This document shows, one piece after another, positions 41,499-49,967 of a DNA stretch of 64,000 nucleotides (positions are counted from its first letter, which is position 1; every line of letters starts with the position of its first letter). The notes beneath the pieces were generated by a model. That model was not told where the DNA came from and ran no database searches. It was given only the letters and a program-made list of their open reading frames with translations. Position numbers and translations under genes: made by a program. This DNA is from Bifidobacteriaceae bacterium UBA2724 (lineage in GTDB: Bacteria; Actinomycetota; Actinomycetes; Actinomycetales; Bifidobacteriaceae): assembly GCA_002353815.1 (NCBI GenBank), contig DEKK01000008.1, forward strand, positions 83,396-147,395, written 5' to 3'.

Positions 41499-42271
41499 AG
41501 GCCGACCTCCTTCTCAAGCGACTTGATCTCGGTTTCCGAGAGGACGCGGTACGAGCCTGGTTTGATCTCGCCCAGCTTCACCGGGCCGATCTGGACGCGC
41601 ATGAGGCGCTTGACGGGGAAACCGACTGCGTCGAACACGCGGCGCACGATGCGGTTCTTGCCCGAGTGGAGGACGACCTTCACCACGGAACGGTCACGGC
41701 TCTGGTCGAGGATCGCGCAATGGTCGAATTTGATCCAGCCATCGTCGAGCAGAACGCCTTGGCGCACGAGGCGACGGCAGACATTGCCGCCGATATGCCC
41801 CTCGACCGTGGCGATGTAGGTCTTCTCCACCTCGTATTTGGGATGCATGACGTGCTGCGCGAGCTCGCCGTCGTTCGTCATGAGAATGAGGCCTTCGGAA
41901 TCGTAATCCAGACGCCCCATGTGGAAGATCCGCTGGTATTTGTCGCCGATGATGTCGGCGAGCGTGTAGCGCCCTTTGGGGTCGCTCATGGATGACAGCA
42001 CGCGACGCGGCTTGTTCACCGCAAGCGTCACGTATTTGTCCTGGATGTGCACACGGGAACCGTCAACACGGATGTCCTGCTTGGCGGGATCGACGCGGGT
42101 GCCGAGCTCTGTCACGAGCTCGCCGTCCACCTCGACCTGTCCGGACGTGATCAATTCCTCGCACTTGCGGCGGGAGCCATACCCCGCCTGGGCGAGGACC
42201 TTCTGAAGGCGGATGCCTTCGGGGGAATCCTCGGAGTGAAGTTTCTTGGCATGGCTATATGGATGTGGCAT
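41495..42271 (-). CDS. rluB: 23S rRNA pseudouridine synthase, RluB/RsuA family
   Basis: Isomerises uridine to pseudouridine in 23S rRNA. The 258-residue protein has an N-terminal S4 RNA-binding domain (IRLQKVLAQAGYGSRRKCEELI) and the catalytic motif GRLDYDSEGLILMTNDG with its Asp (near residue 118). GRLD plus the S4 domain indicates RluB/RsuA rather than RluA. GGGAGAACG precedes ATG 42271. It is coupled by overlap to cmk-der, a common actinobacterial order (scpB-rluB-cmk-der); scpA/scpB are not seen upstream here. Confidence 0.9.
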   Translation of the reverse strand: MPHPYSHAKKLHSEDSPEGIRLQKVLAQAGYGSRRKCEELITSGQVEVDGELVTELGTRVDPAKQDIRVDGSRVHIQDKYVTLAVNKPRRVLSSMSDPKGRYTLADIIGDKYQRIFHMGRLDYDSEGLILMTNDGELAQHVMHPKYEVEKTYIATVEGHIGGNVCRRLVRQGVLLDDGWIKFDHCAILDQSRDRSVVKVVLHSGKNRIVRRVFDAVGFPVKRLMRVQIGPVKLGEIKPGSYRVLSETEIKSLEKEVGL

Positions 42272-42511
42272 CGTTCTCCCAACGTGGCCGGCGGATGCCC
42301 GTTCTTCGCGCACGCGGCGCTCGCGGCATCCGAATCAATAGAATCACCAGAGATTATACGGGATGCCATGCCTGCGCAACACCACGTGTCGCAGCCCCGG
42401 TATCGCGCCTGTGTCTTCGTCAGGCGCGATGGCCTGATGACCGTGCCGAGGGGCGTGCGACGCGAAGCGTTCCGTTTCGGCGCGGAATCGTCGCTGATTC
42501 CTGCACCCCCG

Positions 42512-42540
42512 TTGATATGATTGCTGTGGTCAGAGTTTAT
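42512..42540 (+). promoter_or_regulatory. Promoter of the aquaporin gene
   Basis: TTGATA, 17 bp, GTTTAT, about 27 bp before the start codon; divergent from rluB. Confidence 0.55.
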
Positions 42541-42566
42541 GAGAGACCAATACAAAGGACAATAGA

Positions 42567-43667
42567 ATGACTGAAAACACCATCAGCGAAGAGAAGACGA
42601 CGTTGTCGACCTCCAGGGTCGCCCGGCTTGCGGCCGAGCTCTTCGGTTCCTTCTTCCTCTTCCTCTCCATCTACGGCATCTGCTCATACGGCACCGTCTT
42701 CACCTTCTCGGTGATCGGCTCCAACATCCTTACCGTTGGTCTCGCCGTGGGACTCGTCTATGGCGTTCTGACCTATCTGTTCGGAAAGGTGTCCGGCGCC
42801 CATCTCAACCCCGCCGTGTCCTTCGCCGAACTGCTGCTGGGGCGCATCGATTTCTTCGATTTCCTCGCCTATGTGATCCTGCAGAGCGCCGGTGCCATCG
42901 GCGCTGCGGAAATCATCACCCATATCCTTCCGGTCACCTCCAGCAGCGACAGCAGCGCATCGTCCAAGATGGACATGTTCACCTGGATCCATTACGCGAT
43001 CAATGGCTATGGCAACGCCTCCCCGTCGAACGCACTCATGTCTCAGATGAAAATTGAGTTCGGCATGAAGTTCGCCGTGCTGCTGGAAATCGCCATGTCG
43101 ATCATCGTGATTGCAGTCGTGCTCAAGTCCCAGAACTCCAATGGCGCCCCCAAGAAGTTCGCACCGCTGACGATCGGCGCCGCCTACGCCGTCGGAACGG
43201 CCGTCGCTTTCCCGGTGAGTGGCGCCGCCCTCAATCCTGCACGTGCAACGGGCATGGCCGTCGCAGCACAGTCCGTCGTGAGCCAATACAACACGACGCA
43301 GCAGGCCAGCGCCGCGACGAACGGAACCACCTTTGTCGCCATCGCCCTTCCGGTCAGCCAGCTGTGGGTTTTCTGGGTCGCCCCAGTGCTCGCCGCCGCG
43401 CTGGTCGCACTCATCAATCTCGTGATCAAGCTGCGCAACGATGACACGACGGACGTCGAGCCGGTCGCCGCCAAGCCGAAGAAGAACCGCAAGAGCTCTG
43501 CCGCCGCAAAGGAATCCACTGCCGCGGAGCCCAAGGGGTCAGCTGAGAAGAATTCGGATGGAGCGCATGACAGCAACTCCGATGATGCAGCCGAGGATGC
43601 CGATGACATGGCAAGCTCTGGCATCGACTACGCCGAAGACGACGTGACCGACGAGCAGGACCTCTGA
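42567..43667 (+). CDS. MIP-family aquaporin/glycerol channel with acidic tail
   Basis: A 366-residue channel of the MIP family with six membrane segments and both half-helix motifs: HLNPAVS near residue 79 and ALNPARA near 219. The loop after the third segment carries a Ser-rich insert (SSSDSSASS). The last ~75 residues are a Lys/Ala then Asp/Glu-rich cytoplasmic tail unlike typical channels. Whether it passes water, glycerol or other small solutes cannot be decided from sequence. ACAAAGGACAA precedes the ATG. Monocistronic: it has its own promoter and terminator. Confidence 0.88.
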   Translation: MTENTISEEKTTLSTSRVARLAAELFGSFFLFLSIYGICSYGTVFTFSVIGSNILTVGLAVGLVYGVLTYLFGKVSGAHLNPAVSFAELLLGRIDFFDFLAYVILQSAGAIGAAEIITHILPVTSSSDSSASSKMDMFTWIHYAINGYGNASPSNALMSQMKIEFGMKFAVLLEIAMSIIVIAVVLKSQNSNGAPKKFAPLTIGAAYAVGTAVAFPVSGAALNPARATGMAVAAQSVVSQYNTTQQASAATNGTTFVAIALPVSQLWVFWVAPVLAAALVALINLVIKLRNDDTTDVEPVAAKPKKNRKSSAAAKESTAAEPKGSAEKNSDGAHDSNSDDAAEDADDMASSGIDYAEDDVTDEQDL

Positions 43668-43724
43668 CCAACTCGCCCCATTGCAAGCCGCTGTCATGAC
43701 CTGCGAAGCAGTGAATGGCATGGC

Positions 43725-43758
43725 CGACAGAAGCCGCCCGACCGGGCGGCTTCTGTCG
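43725..43758 (+). terminator. Terminator after the aquaporin gene
   Basis: CGACAGAAGCCGCCCG and CGGGCGGCTTCTGTCG form a 16-bp stem with a minimal loop, 57 bp after the stop. The 290 bp that follow hold no gene. Confidence 0.7.
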
Positions 43759-44000
43759 TCTAGGAGCTTCTGCCGCCTGGAGACGCGGTGGCGGTCTGTC
43801 TGATGCGCGGGCTTGGCAACGAAAAACGCGGGCATCGATGTTTCCCTCGTGATGCCTATGCTTGACGGCGCCCCCTTGCCTTTCCTGTCCCATCCTGTGT
43901 TCCGTTCGTCGCTGCCCTTGTTGCTTTGAGCATCTGGGAGCCACGGATCACAGACAGGCATCCTCCACGGGAAAGACACGCCATGTTGTAGAGTTGTTTC

Positions 44001-44029
44001 TTAGTCCTGCGTCAACGACGGCGCATACT
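44001..44029 (+). promoter_or_regulatory. Candidate promoter of the small membrane protein gene
   Basis: TTAGTC, 17 bp, CATACT, 17 bp before the start codon. Confidence 0.4.
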
Positions 44030-44046
44030 AGGGAGAGGCTCATTTC

Positions 44047-44553
44047 ATGGAACTTGAGAACAGACCTTTGAAAAATAGCGAACGACGCGCAGGCCGCATC
44101 TGCCTTCTGGTGATCATCGGCTTCAGCGCGACCATGCTTGTGCTTACGTGCATGGACATCATGTACCGTTCGACGGGTTTCATCATCGTGTACTCGGCGC
44201 TCATCGTGATCTCCATCGCACTCATGGCGACCATCCTGCGAGCAGATACGCTGGATTCGACTTCGGAAGAAAAAGAGAAGAGTAACGAGGCGATGATCAT
44301 CGCACAGGCCGCGGCTGAGATGAACAAGAAGCTCGCCGAGAAGAAAGCTTCAGAAGACGCCGCCTCTTCGTCCGAAAACGAGACAGATCCCGACGATGAG
44401 CATGAGTCCGAGACGGATGACGCGACGACGGACGACGGCACTCCCGCCGATGACGATATGGATGACGATGGCGAGGATACTGCCGGTTCCGACAACGACG
44501 CCGATGCCAACGATGGTGACGCAAACGACCCATCCGCCAAAGAAGCAGACTGA
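44047..44553 (+). CDS. Hypothetical membrane protein with Asp-rich tail
   Basis: Unrecognised 168-residue protein. Two membrane segments (residues ~17-36 and ~43-64) are followed by an Ala/Glu/Lys helix and then a ~75-residue very acidic C-terminus (runs such as DDDMDDDGED). The tail resembles that of the aquaporin just upstream in style, though the sequences differ. GAGAGG precedes the ATG. It stands alone between two terminators. Function unknown. Confidence 0.7.
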   Translation: MELENRPLKNSERRAGRICLLVIIGFSATMLVLTCMDIMYRSTGFIIVYSALIVISIALMATILRADTLDSTSEEKEKSNEAMIIAQAAAEMNKKLAEKKASEDAASSSENETDPDDEHESETDDATTDDGTPADDDMDDDGEDTAGSDNDADANDGDANDPSAKEAD

Positions 44554-44635
44554 CCATCGCGCGCATGCCATGGCACGATAACGGCGTTGACACCCGGCAC
44601 GTCGCATCCGCCTGGCACCGTGAAGACACAGATTA

Positions 44636-44671
44636 TGGAAAACGCTCCGGCATTCACCGGAGCGTTTTCCA
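44636..44671. terminator. Bidirectional terminator between convergent genes
   Basis: TGGAAAACGCTCCGG and CCGGAGCGTTTTCCA form a perfect 15-bp stem with a 6-nt loop; the T-rich arm serves either direction. It separates the membrane protein gene from the DUF3017 gene. Confidence 0.75.
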
Positions 44672-44704
44672 TAGATGTGCATCGAATCGGTACGTCTGCG
44701 TCAG

Positions 44705-45142
44705 TCAGTACAGGAATCTCAAGCTGTAATACAGAGTCATCAGGCCGATTCCCAGTATGACGCCTATGAAGCAGTCGAAGGTAACCGATCGTACTTTCCA
44801 TGGACTGCGGTCACGACACACAAGCCTTACAAGAGCGGTCATCCATGAGGTGACGGCGACGGTCGCCACAGCGAATCCAATCCGATGGACGATGGCGAAG
44901 AGAAAAGCCGCACCGATGCAAGCCAGCACGAGCCATTCGAACCACGGCTTGCCTTCCTTTGCTTCCGAGACCGCGACATGTTCCACATGGAAACCCTCGC
45001 GCGGCTCATCAGGATCATCTGCCGGGGCAGGTGTGGCGTCATTTGAGGCCACGGCCTGCCGTGCGTCGCCGTCAGCCGTACCGCCACGGGACAAGCAGGC
45101 TTCGGTCTGCTCAGGCTGGTCCCCTGGATTTGGGTGCGTCAT
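44705..45142 (-). CDS. DUF3017-like membrane protein
   Basis: A 145-residue protein. A polar N-terminus of ~70 residues leads to three hydrophobic segments (LVLACIGAAFLFAIV, FAVATVAVTSWMTALV, FIGVILGIGLMTLYY). Size, topology and position after purH fit the actinobacterial DUF3017 family, which is found next to purine or folate genes. Role unknown. AAGGATTCGC precedes ATG 45142. A strong terminator lies between it and purH, so it probably has its own promoter. Confidence 0.65.
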   Translation of the reverse strand: MTHPNPGDQPEQTEACLSRGGTADGDARQAVASNDATPAPADDPDEPREGFHVEHVAVSEAKEGKPWFEWLVLACIGAAFLFAIVHRIGFAVATVAVTSWMTALVRLVCRDRSPWKVRSVTFDCFIGVILGIGLMTLYYSLRFLY

Positions 45143-45208
45143 GCGAATCCTTAGAGCCAGGCGACATGGTGATGTCGCGGAATGTTTCAATTGCGGAAGG
45201 TGAATGCG

Positions 45209-45252
45209 AAAAAACAGGGCCGCGCCATGCCACGGAGGCTTGGCGCGGCCCT
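45209..45252 (-). terminator. Rho-independent terminator of purH
   Basis: On the minus strand AGGGCCGCGCCA pairs with TGGCGCGGCCCT (12 bp), followed by G and six T. It starts nine bases after the purH stop. Confidence 0.87.
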
Positions 45253-45260
45253 GCCTGCAA

Positions 45261-46895
45261 TCAGTGGAAGAAGTGGCGGGTGCCGGTGAGGTACATGGTC
45301 ACGCCGGCCTTCTGCGCGGCTTCGATGACCTCGTTGTCGCGGATGGAGCCACCGGGATGGACGATGGCCTTGACACCGGCGTTGGCCAGGATCTCCATGC
45401 CGTCCGCGAACGGGAAGAATGCGTCGGAAGCGGCAACCGCACCTTGCGTGCGGTTGGCGCCATCGGCCAGGGTGTTGGCGCGTTCGACGGCGAGCTTGCT
45501 GGAGTCCACGCGGTTGACCTGTCCCATGCCGACACCGACGGTCGCCTGATCGTGGGCGATGAGCACGGCGTTGGACTTCACAGAGCGCACGGCACGCCAT
45601 GCGAAGACGAGGTCCTTGAGGGTGGCGTCGTCCGCTGGCTCACCGGAGACGAGCTTCCAGTTCTTCGGGTCGTCGCCCTCGGCATCGATGCGGTCGGTCG
45701 TCTGCACGAGCAGGCCGCCGTCGATCTGGCGGATGGACTGGTTGAGCACCGGACGGTTCGGGACGCGCAGGATACGCAGGTTTTTCTTCGTCTTGAGCAG
45801 CTCCAGGGCCTCGGGCTCGTAGTCGGGGGCCACGATGACCTCGGTGAAGATGTGCTTGACGGCCTGTGCCATCTCCAGCGAGACGGTGGCGTTGGCGGCG
45901 ATGACACCGCCATAGGCGCTCATGGGGTCGCAGGCATGGGCCTTGCGATGCGCTTCGGCGACAGTCGCACCGATGGCGAGGCCGCAGGGATTCGAGTGCT
46001 TGACGACTGCGACGGCGATGCTCGGGGCGAAATCCCAGGCGGAACGCCATGCGGAGTCGGCATCCACGTAATTGTTGTAGCTCATCGGCTTGCCGTGGAG
46101 CAGCTCGGCATGGGCGAAATCGTTGTTGGTCAGCGGGTCGAGGTACAGGGCCGCTTCCTGGTGCGAGTTCTCGCCGTAGCGCAACACCGTCGCCTTGTCC
46201 CAGGTGCGGGTGTAGGTCGGCGGGAAGAGCTCTGCGTCCTTCTCGGCTGCCGCGGCCTCGTCGGTGGGCTCGTCCTTGAGAGTGTCGGGCTTGGGCCATG
46301 CGGTGCGGGCCCATTCGATGATCGTGGCGTCGTAGGCCGCGGTGTGGGCGAATGCCTTGGCGGCGAGATAGCGGCGTTCGGCAAGGGTGAAGCCTTCGCC
46401 GTTGGCGACGCGTTCGGCGGCCAGAGCATAGTCGTTCTTGTCGGTGATGATTGCCACGGTGGCGGAGTTCTTGGCTGCGCCACGCACCATGGAGGGGCCG
46501 CCGATATCGATCTTTTCGATCGTGTCTGCTTCGTTGGCGCCGGAACGCACGGTGTCGGCGAACGGATACAGGTTCACGACGACCATGTCGAACGGCTCAA
46601 TGCCGAACTCCTTGAGCTGCTGCACATGCTCGGGATTCGTCATGTCGGCAAGGATTCCTGCGTGCACGTGCGGGTCCAGGGTCTTCACTCGTCCGCCCAG
46701 GCATTCGGGGAATCCGGTGACCTTCTCCACAGGCGTCACATTCACTCCGAGCTCTTCGAGCTTCTTCGCTGTGGATCCCGTCGACACAACGGCGGTCCCT
46801 GCCTTCTTGAATGCGTCGGCAAGGACCTCGAGTCCGTCTTTGTGATAGACGGACACGAGCGCGCGCTTGATCGAGCGGCTTGTGGAATCGGTCAT
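45261..46895 (-). CDS. purH: Bifunctional AICAR transformylase / IMP cyclohydrolase
   Basis: Last two steps of IMP synthesis. The 544-residue protein has the N-terminal IMP cyclohydrolase (MGS-like) domain with STGSTAKKLEE, RVKTLDPHVHAGIL and VNLYPF. The AICAR transformylase domain has RYGENSHQEAA, the catalytic KHSNPCG, and AASDAFFPFADG. AAAGGAG precedes ATG 46895. TACAAT (minus strand, 46962-46957) is a likely -10. In mycobacteria purH lies near sucD with purN between; purN is absent here. Confidence 0.97.
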   Translation of the reverse strand: MTDSTSRSIKRALVSVYHKDGLEVLADAFKKAGTAVVSTGSTAKKLEELGVNVTPVEKVTGFPECLGGRVKTLDPHVHAGILADMTNPEHVQQLKEFGIEPFDMVVVNLYPFADTVRSGANEADTIEKIDIGGPSMVRGAAKNSATVAIITDKNDYALAAERVANGEGFTLAERRYLAAKAFAHTAAYDATIIEWARTAWPKPDTLKDEPTDEAAAAEKDAELFPPTYTRTWDKATVLRYGENSHQEAALYLDPLTNNDFAHAELLHGKPMSYNNYVDADSAWRSAWDFAPSIAVAVVKHSNPCGLAIGATVAEAHRKAHACDPMSAYGGVIAANATVSLEMAQAVKHIFTEVIVAPDYEPEALELLKTKKNLRILRVPNRPVLNQSIRQIDGGLLVQTTDRIDAEGDDPKNWKLVSGEPADDATLKDLVFAWRAVRSVKSNAVLIAHDQATVGVGMGQVNRVDSSKLAVERANTLADGANRTQGAVAASDAFFPFADGMEILANAGVKAIVHPGGSIRDNEVIEAAQKAGVTMYLTGTRHFFH

Positions 46896-47241
46896 TCCTG
46901 TACTCCTTTTCTTTTTGTGTCGTCCGCGCCCTGTGGCGGGACGGCCGAACAAACCCATTGTAGAGGTAGCTCTTGTCCGGCACGAGGTTCGGTGCGCATG
47001 GTGGCCATCGTGCCAGTGTGCGGCCTGGGCCCCATGGGATCCTTCGTGTCCTTTGTGGCGAGGCTCTGTCGGCGCTCCGCCACATGAGGCCGCGAGCGGG
47101 CAGCCGACCGCTCATAAGGTGGGTGCTGCCGCAATCGTGCCGATCCTCCGCCGCGGAAAGATCCAAAACATGGCGGATAGGCCGGGTCCGGTCCCCTGCC
47201 AATCATTCGGCGCCGCAGGGTGTTGCCGTTGGTCGGTGTCG
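46896..47241. other. Intergenic region purH-DUF6350 gene
   Basis: About 346 bp without a gene. It holds the purH promoter region (-10 TACAAT on the minus strand at 46957-46962). Two short inverted repeats, GTGGCG/CGCCAC near 47057-47083 and GAGCGG/CCGCTC near 47094-47113, may end the sucCD-DUF6350 transcript. Confidence 0.4.
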
Positions 47242-49047
47242 CTATTCCGTCGGATTCTTTCCGCCGTCGGCCCGGTCGCCATCGTCGTTCGGCGCGCTCT
47301 TGCCGGCTTCGCCGTCATCCGCCTGGTACAGCGTGGATTCGGAGGGGAAATCGTCGGACACGATGGTGAAATGCCCTGATGGTGTGCGCACTGTGGCTTT
47401 GTGGGCATGACCGCCTTCGATGCCATCGGGTGTTCCGCCGCTTGAGGCCGCCTGTCGTTCGGAGGAAGAAGAATCTGCGGATTTCATCGGGGAATGGCCG
47501 GAACCGCGGGTGTCGGCGACAGGCTCGAGGTCATCGAGCGTCAGGGACTTGGCGCTCAGCTCATCGGCTTTGGCGATGGCCTGCGTCCGCGCATTGAGCG
47601 TGGCGAAAAGCTCGATGATGGCGCGCATGACGACGACGAGAAGAAACCCGTAGAAGAATCCGATGGCTGCAGGACGGGCGATGTTCCGTGTTGATTCCAT
47701 GACGTCGTTGATGCCCAGCGAGGTCAGGCGCCCCGTGCCCAGACGCCCGTTCGGGATGGAGAAGAAGAAAGTGCACAGCAGCACAATCCAGATGCTGGAC
47801 AGGCAGATGCTCACGAATGCCATCGCATAGTCGACCGCGGTTCGCGCCGAGACGAGACGGGGGCGTTTTTTGAAATGGATCTGCAGCAGGTCGTACTGCC
47901 GGGGCGAGACAAAGAACGCGAATGCGAGAACGATGCCGAGAATGAGCGGTGAATTCTGGAGCCACCAACGGAGCTGCTCGCTTTGCATGGCCGTCGGGAA
48001 GATGGCGAAGACGGGCAAGGCAGGCAGATCGTTCGCCTGCCCGCCCCACAGGGTGAACGTGGCGATGGTTCCTATGTGGAATCCGGAACCCACGAGCCAG
48101 GACAGCGCCCAGATCGCCATGTTGGGGAACCACAGGAGCGCCATGGCCATGAGCGCCACGAAGGACCAATGCGACAGATTGATGAAGTTGCCCACCATCG
48201 TGGCGGCGTCATGGTTGATGACGAGCCAGCACAGCGCGGTGGCAAGGCCAAGGACGAGCATCAGCACCATGAGCCATGCGGCCATGAGGAATGAGATCCG
48301 CAGCATCCGTGCGACGAGCTGCGACGTGTGCCGCACGACCGTGTCGAGGAACGACGAGATGCTCCGGATGCCGCAGGCAAGGATCTGCGCGATCACGGCG
48401 AAAAACATGAATTTCGGGACCGCGATGAACAGGGAATCCGCCTTGGTCACGGGGCTAACCTGGTAGATTCCGACGTCCAATATCGTCCAGGTGGCCACGA
48501 AAGACCAGAAAGCGGGCCAGCTCTGACGGAAACGCCGTATCAGCGCGATGGCGCAGGCCAATGCCATGAAGGTGCTCAGCAGCGGCATGATGGTGATGAG
48601 CAGGAACTCATAGCGGATCCCGATGCCCTGGGAGAGCAGCACGCCGGCGCAGGTCACCGGCAGGATGCTTCCTGTAATGGATGTGTGGGCATCCATGGTG
48701 AAGGCGAAGACACAGATGGCCACGAACAGCCACATGAGGAATGCCTGAAGCCACCAGCCGATGAAAGCCGCCCAGACACCTCTCAGAAGACGACCGACAA
48801 GGGAACCCGAGTGACTGGAACCGTCGTGGTGAGATTCGTCGGCTGCACCGCTCCGGGCGGCAGGCTCCTTCTCCTGCCGAGACGAAGATGGCGCAGCCGT
48901 ACGGTCACCGCTGCGGTCGGATACGATGGTCCGCTGTCCACGATGGTCCGAATCTGACGATGTCGGTCCTTGCGCACGGCGCGTCGATGCTGCCGCATCC
49001 GAAGACACGGTGCGGGGTGATTTCTTGTCGTCTGTGGGTGTGCTCAT
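47242..49047 (-). CDS. DUF6350-like polytopic membrane protein
   Basis: A 601-residue protein: a Ser/Asp/Arg-rich cytoplasmic N-terminus (~105 residues), about ten hydrophobic segments (residues ~115-520), then a polar C-terminal tail (~90 residues). It corresponds in position and type to the actinobacterial membrane protein downstream of sucD (Rv0955 in M. tuberculosis, DUF6350). Function unknown; a cell-wall or division role has been suggested by neighbourhood only. The start ATG overlaps the sucD stop (ATGA), so the gene is translated with sucCD. Confidence 0.78.
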   Translation of the reverse strand: MSTPTDDKKSPRTVSSDAAASTRRAQGPTSSDSDHRGQRTIVSDRSGDRTAAPSSSRQEKEPAARSGAADESHHDGSSHSGSLVGRLLRGVWAAFIGWWLQAFLMWLFVAICVFAFTMDAHTSITGSILPVTCAGVLLSQGIGIRYEFLLITIMPLLSTFMALACAIALIRRFRQSWPAFWSFVATWTILDVGIYQVSPVTKADSLFIAVPKFMFFAVIAQILACGIRSISSFLDTVVRHTSQLVARMLRISFLMAAWLMVLMLVLGLATALCWLVINHDAATMVGNFINLSHWSFVALMAMALLWFPNMAIWALSWLVGSGFHIGTIATFTLWGGQANDLPALPVFAIFPTAMQSEQLRWWLQNSPLILGIVLAFAFFVSPRQYDLLQIHFKKRPRLVSARTAVDYAMAFVSICLSSIWIVLLCTFFFSIPNGRLGTGRLTSLGINDVMESTRNIARPAAIGFFYGFLLVVVMRAIIELFATLNARTQAIAKADELSAKSLTLDDLEPVADTRGSGHSPMKSADSSSSERQAASSGGTPDGIEGGHAHKATVRTPSGHFTIVSDDFPSESTLYQADDGEAGKSAPNDDGDRADGGKNPTE

Positions 49048-49967
49048 ATGATTCCGCGGTCGGTGAGAATCTTCCTCATGATCTGCGCCGTCTGCCCCGG
49101 GGTGCGTCCGACGGGGATGCCGACGGCTTCGAGAGCCTGCTTCTTGTCTGCGGCGCTGCCCTTGCCACCCGAGACGATGGCGCCGGCATGGCCCATCTGC
49201 TTTCCTTCGGGGGCGGTGAAACCGGCGATGTAGGCGACCAGGGGCTTGGTCATGTGGGTGCGTGCCCACTCGGCGACTTCCTGCTCGGCGTTGCCGCCGA
49301 TTTCACCAATCATGACGACGCCTTTGGTGTTGTCATCGTCTGCGTACATCTGCACGGCCTCGAGAAGCGTGGTGCCCACGATTGGGTCGCCGCCGGCCCC
49401 CAACGCCGCGGTGAAGCCGATGTCGGACAGCTCGCCCATGAGCTGGTAGGTGAGTGTGCCGGACTTCGAGACGAGTCCCAGCGGGCCGCGCTTGACGATG
49501 CCGTCGGGGATGATGCCGAGGTTCGTGCCCTTGGAATCCGGGGTTTCGCCAAAGGTGGCGAGACCGGGGCAGTTCGGCCCGACGATGCGCACGCCCTTGC
49601 GCATGGCATATGCCACGCAGTAGGCGGTGTCGGCGACGGGGATGCCTTCTGTGATGACGACGATGAGCGGGATGCCCGCTTCAATGGCCTCGATGATGGC
49701 GCCCTTGGCGAAGCGCGGAGGCACGAACACCACGGATGCCTCGGCCCCTGTCGCTTGTCGCGCTTCGGTGCAATTGGCGAAGACGGGAAGCTTGCGAACG
49801 GCGCCCGTGGCATCGGGCAGCTCCACGACCTGCCCGGCCTTGCGGGCGTTCACGCCACCGAGGATGTTGGTGCCGGCTTTGAGCATTCGGGCCGTATGGG
49901 TCATGCCTTGGTGCCCGGTCATGCCTTGCACGATGACCGGCGCGTTGTCCGTCACGAAGAGTGTCAT
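49044..49967 (-). CDS. sucD: Succinyl-CoA ligase, alpha subunit
   Basis: Subunit with the CoA site and the phosphorylated histidine; interconverts succinyl-CoA and succinate with nucleotide synthesis. It has 307 residues. VQGMTGHQGMTH near the N-terminus, IVGPNCPGL near 125, SKSGTLTYQ, and the active His in GHAGAIVSGGKG near 247 are present. The ATG overlaps the sucC stop by one base (TGATG). Partner sucC lies directly upstream. Confidence 0.96.
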   Translation of the reverse strand: MTLFVTDNAPVIVQGMTGHQGMTHTARMLKAGTNILGGVNARKAGQVVELPDATGAVRKLPVFANCTEARQATGAEASVVFVPPRFAKGAIIEAIEAGIPLIVVITEGIPVADTAYCVAYAMRKGVRIVGPNCPGLATFGETPDSKGTNLGIIPDGIVKRGPLGLVSKSGTLTYQLMGELSDIGFTAALGAGGDPIVGTTLLEAVQMYADDDNTKGVVMIGEIGGNAEQEVAEWARTHMTKPLVAYIAGFTAPEGKQMGHAGAIVSGGKGSAADKKQALEAVGIPVGRTPGQTAQIMRKILTDRGII

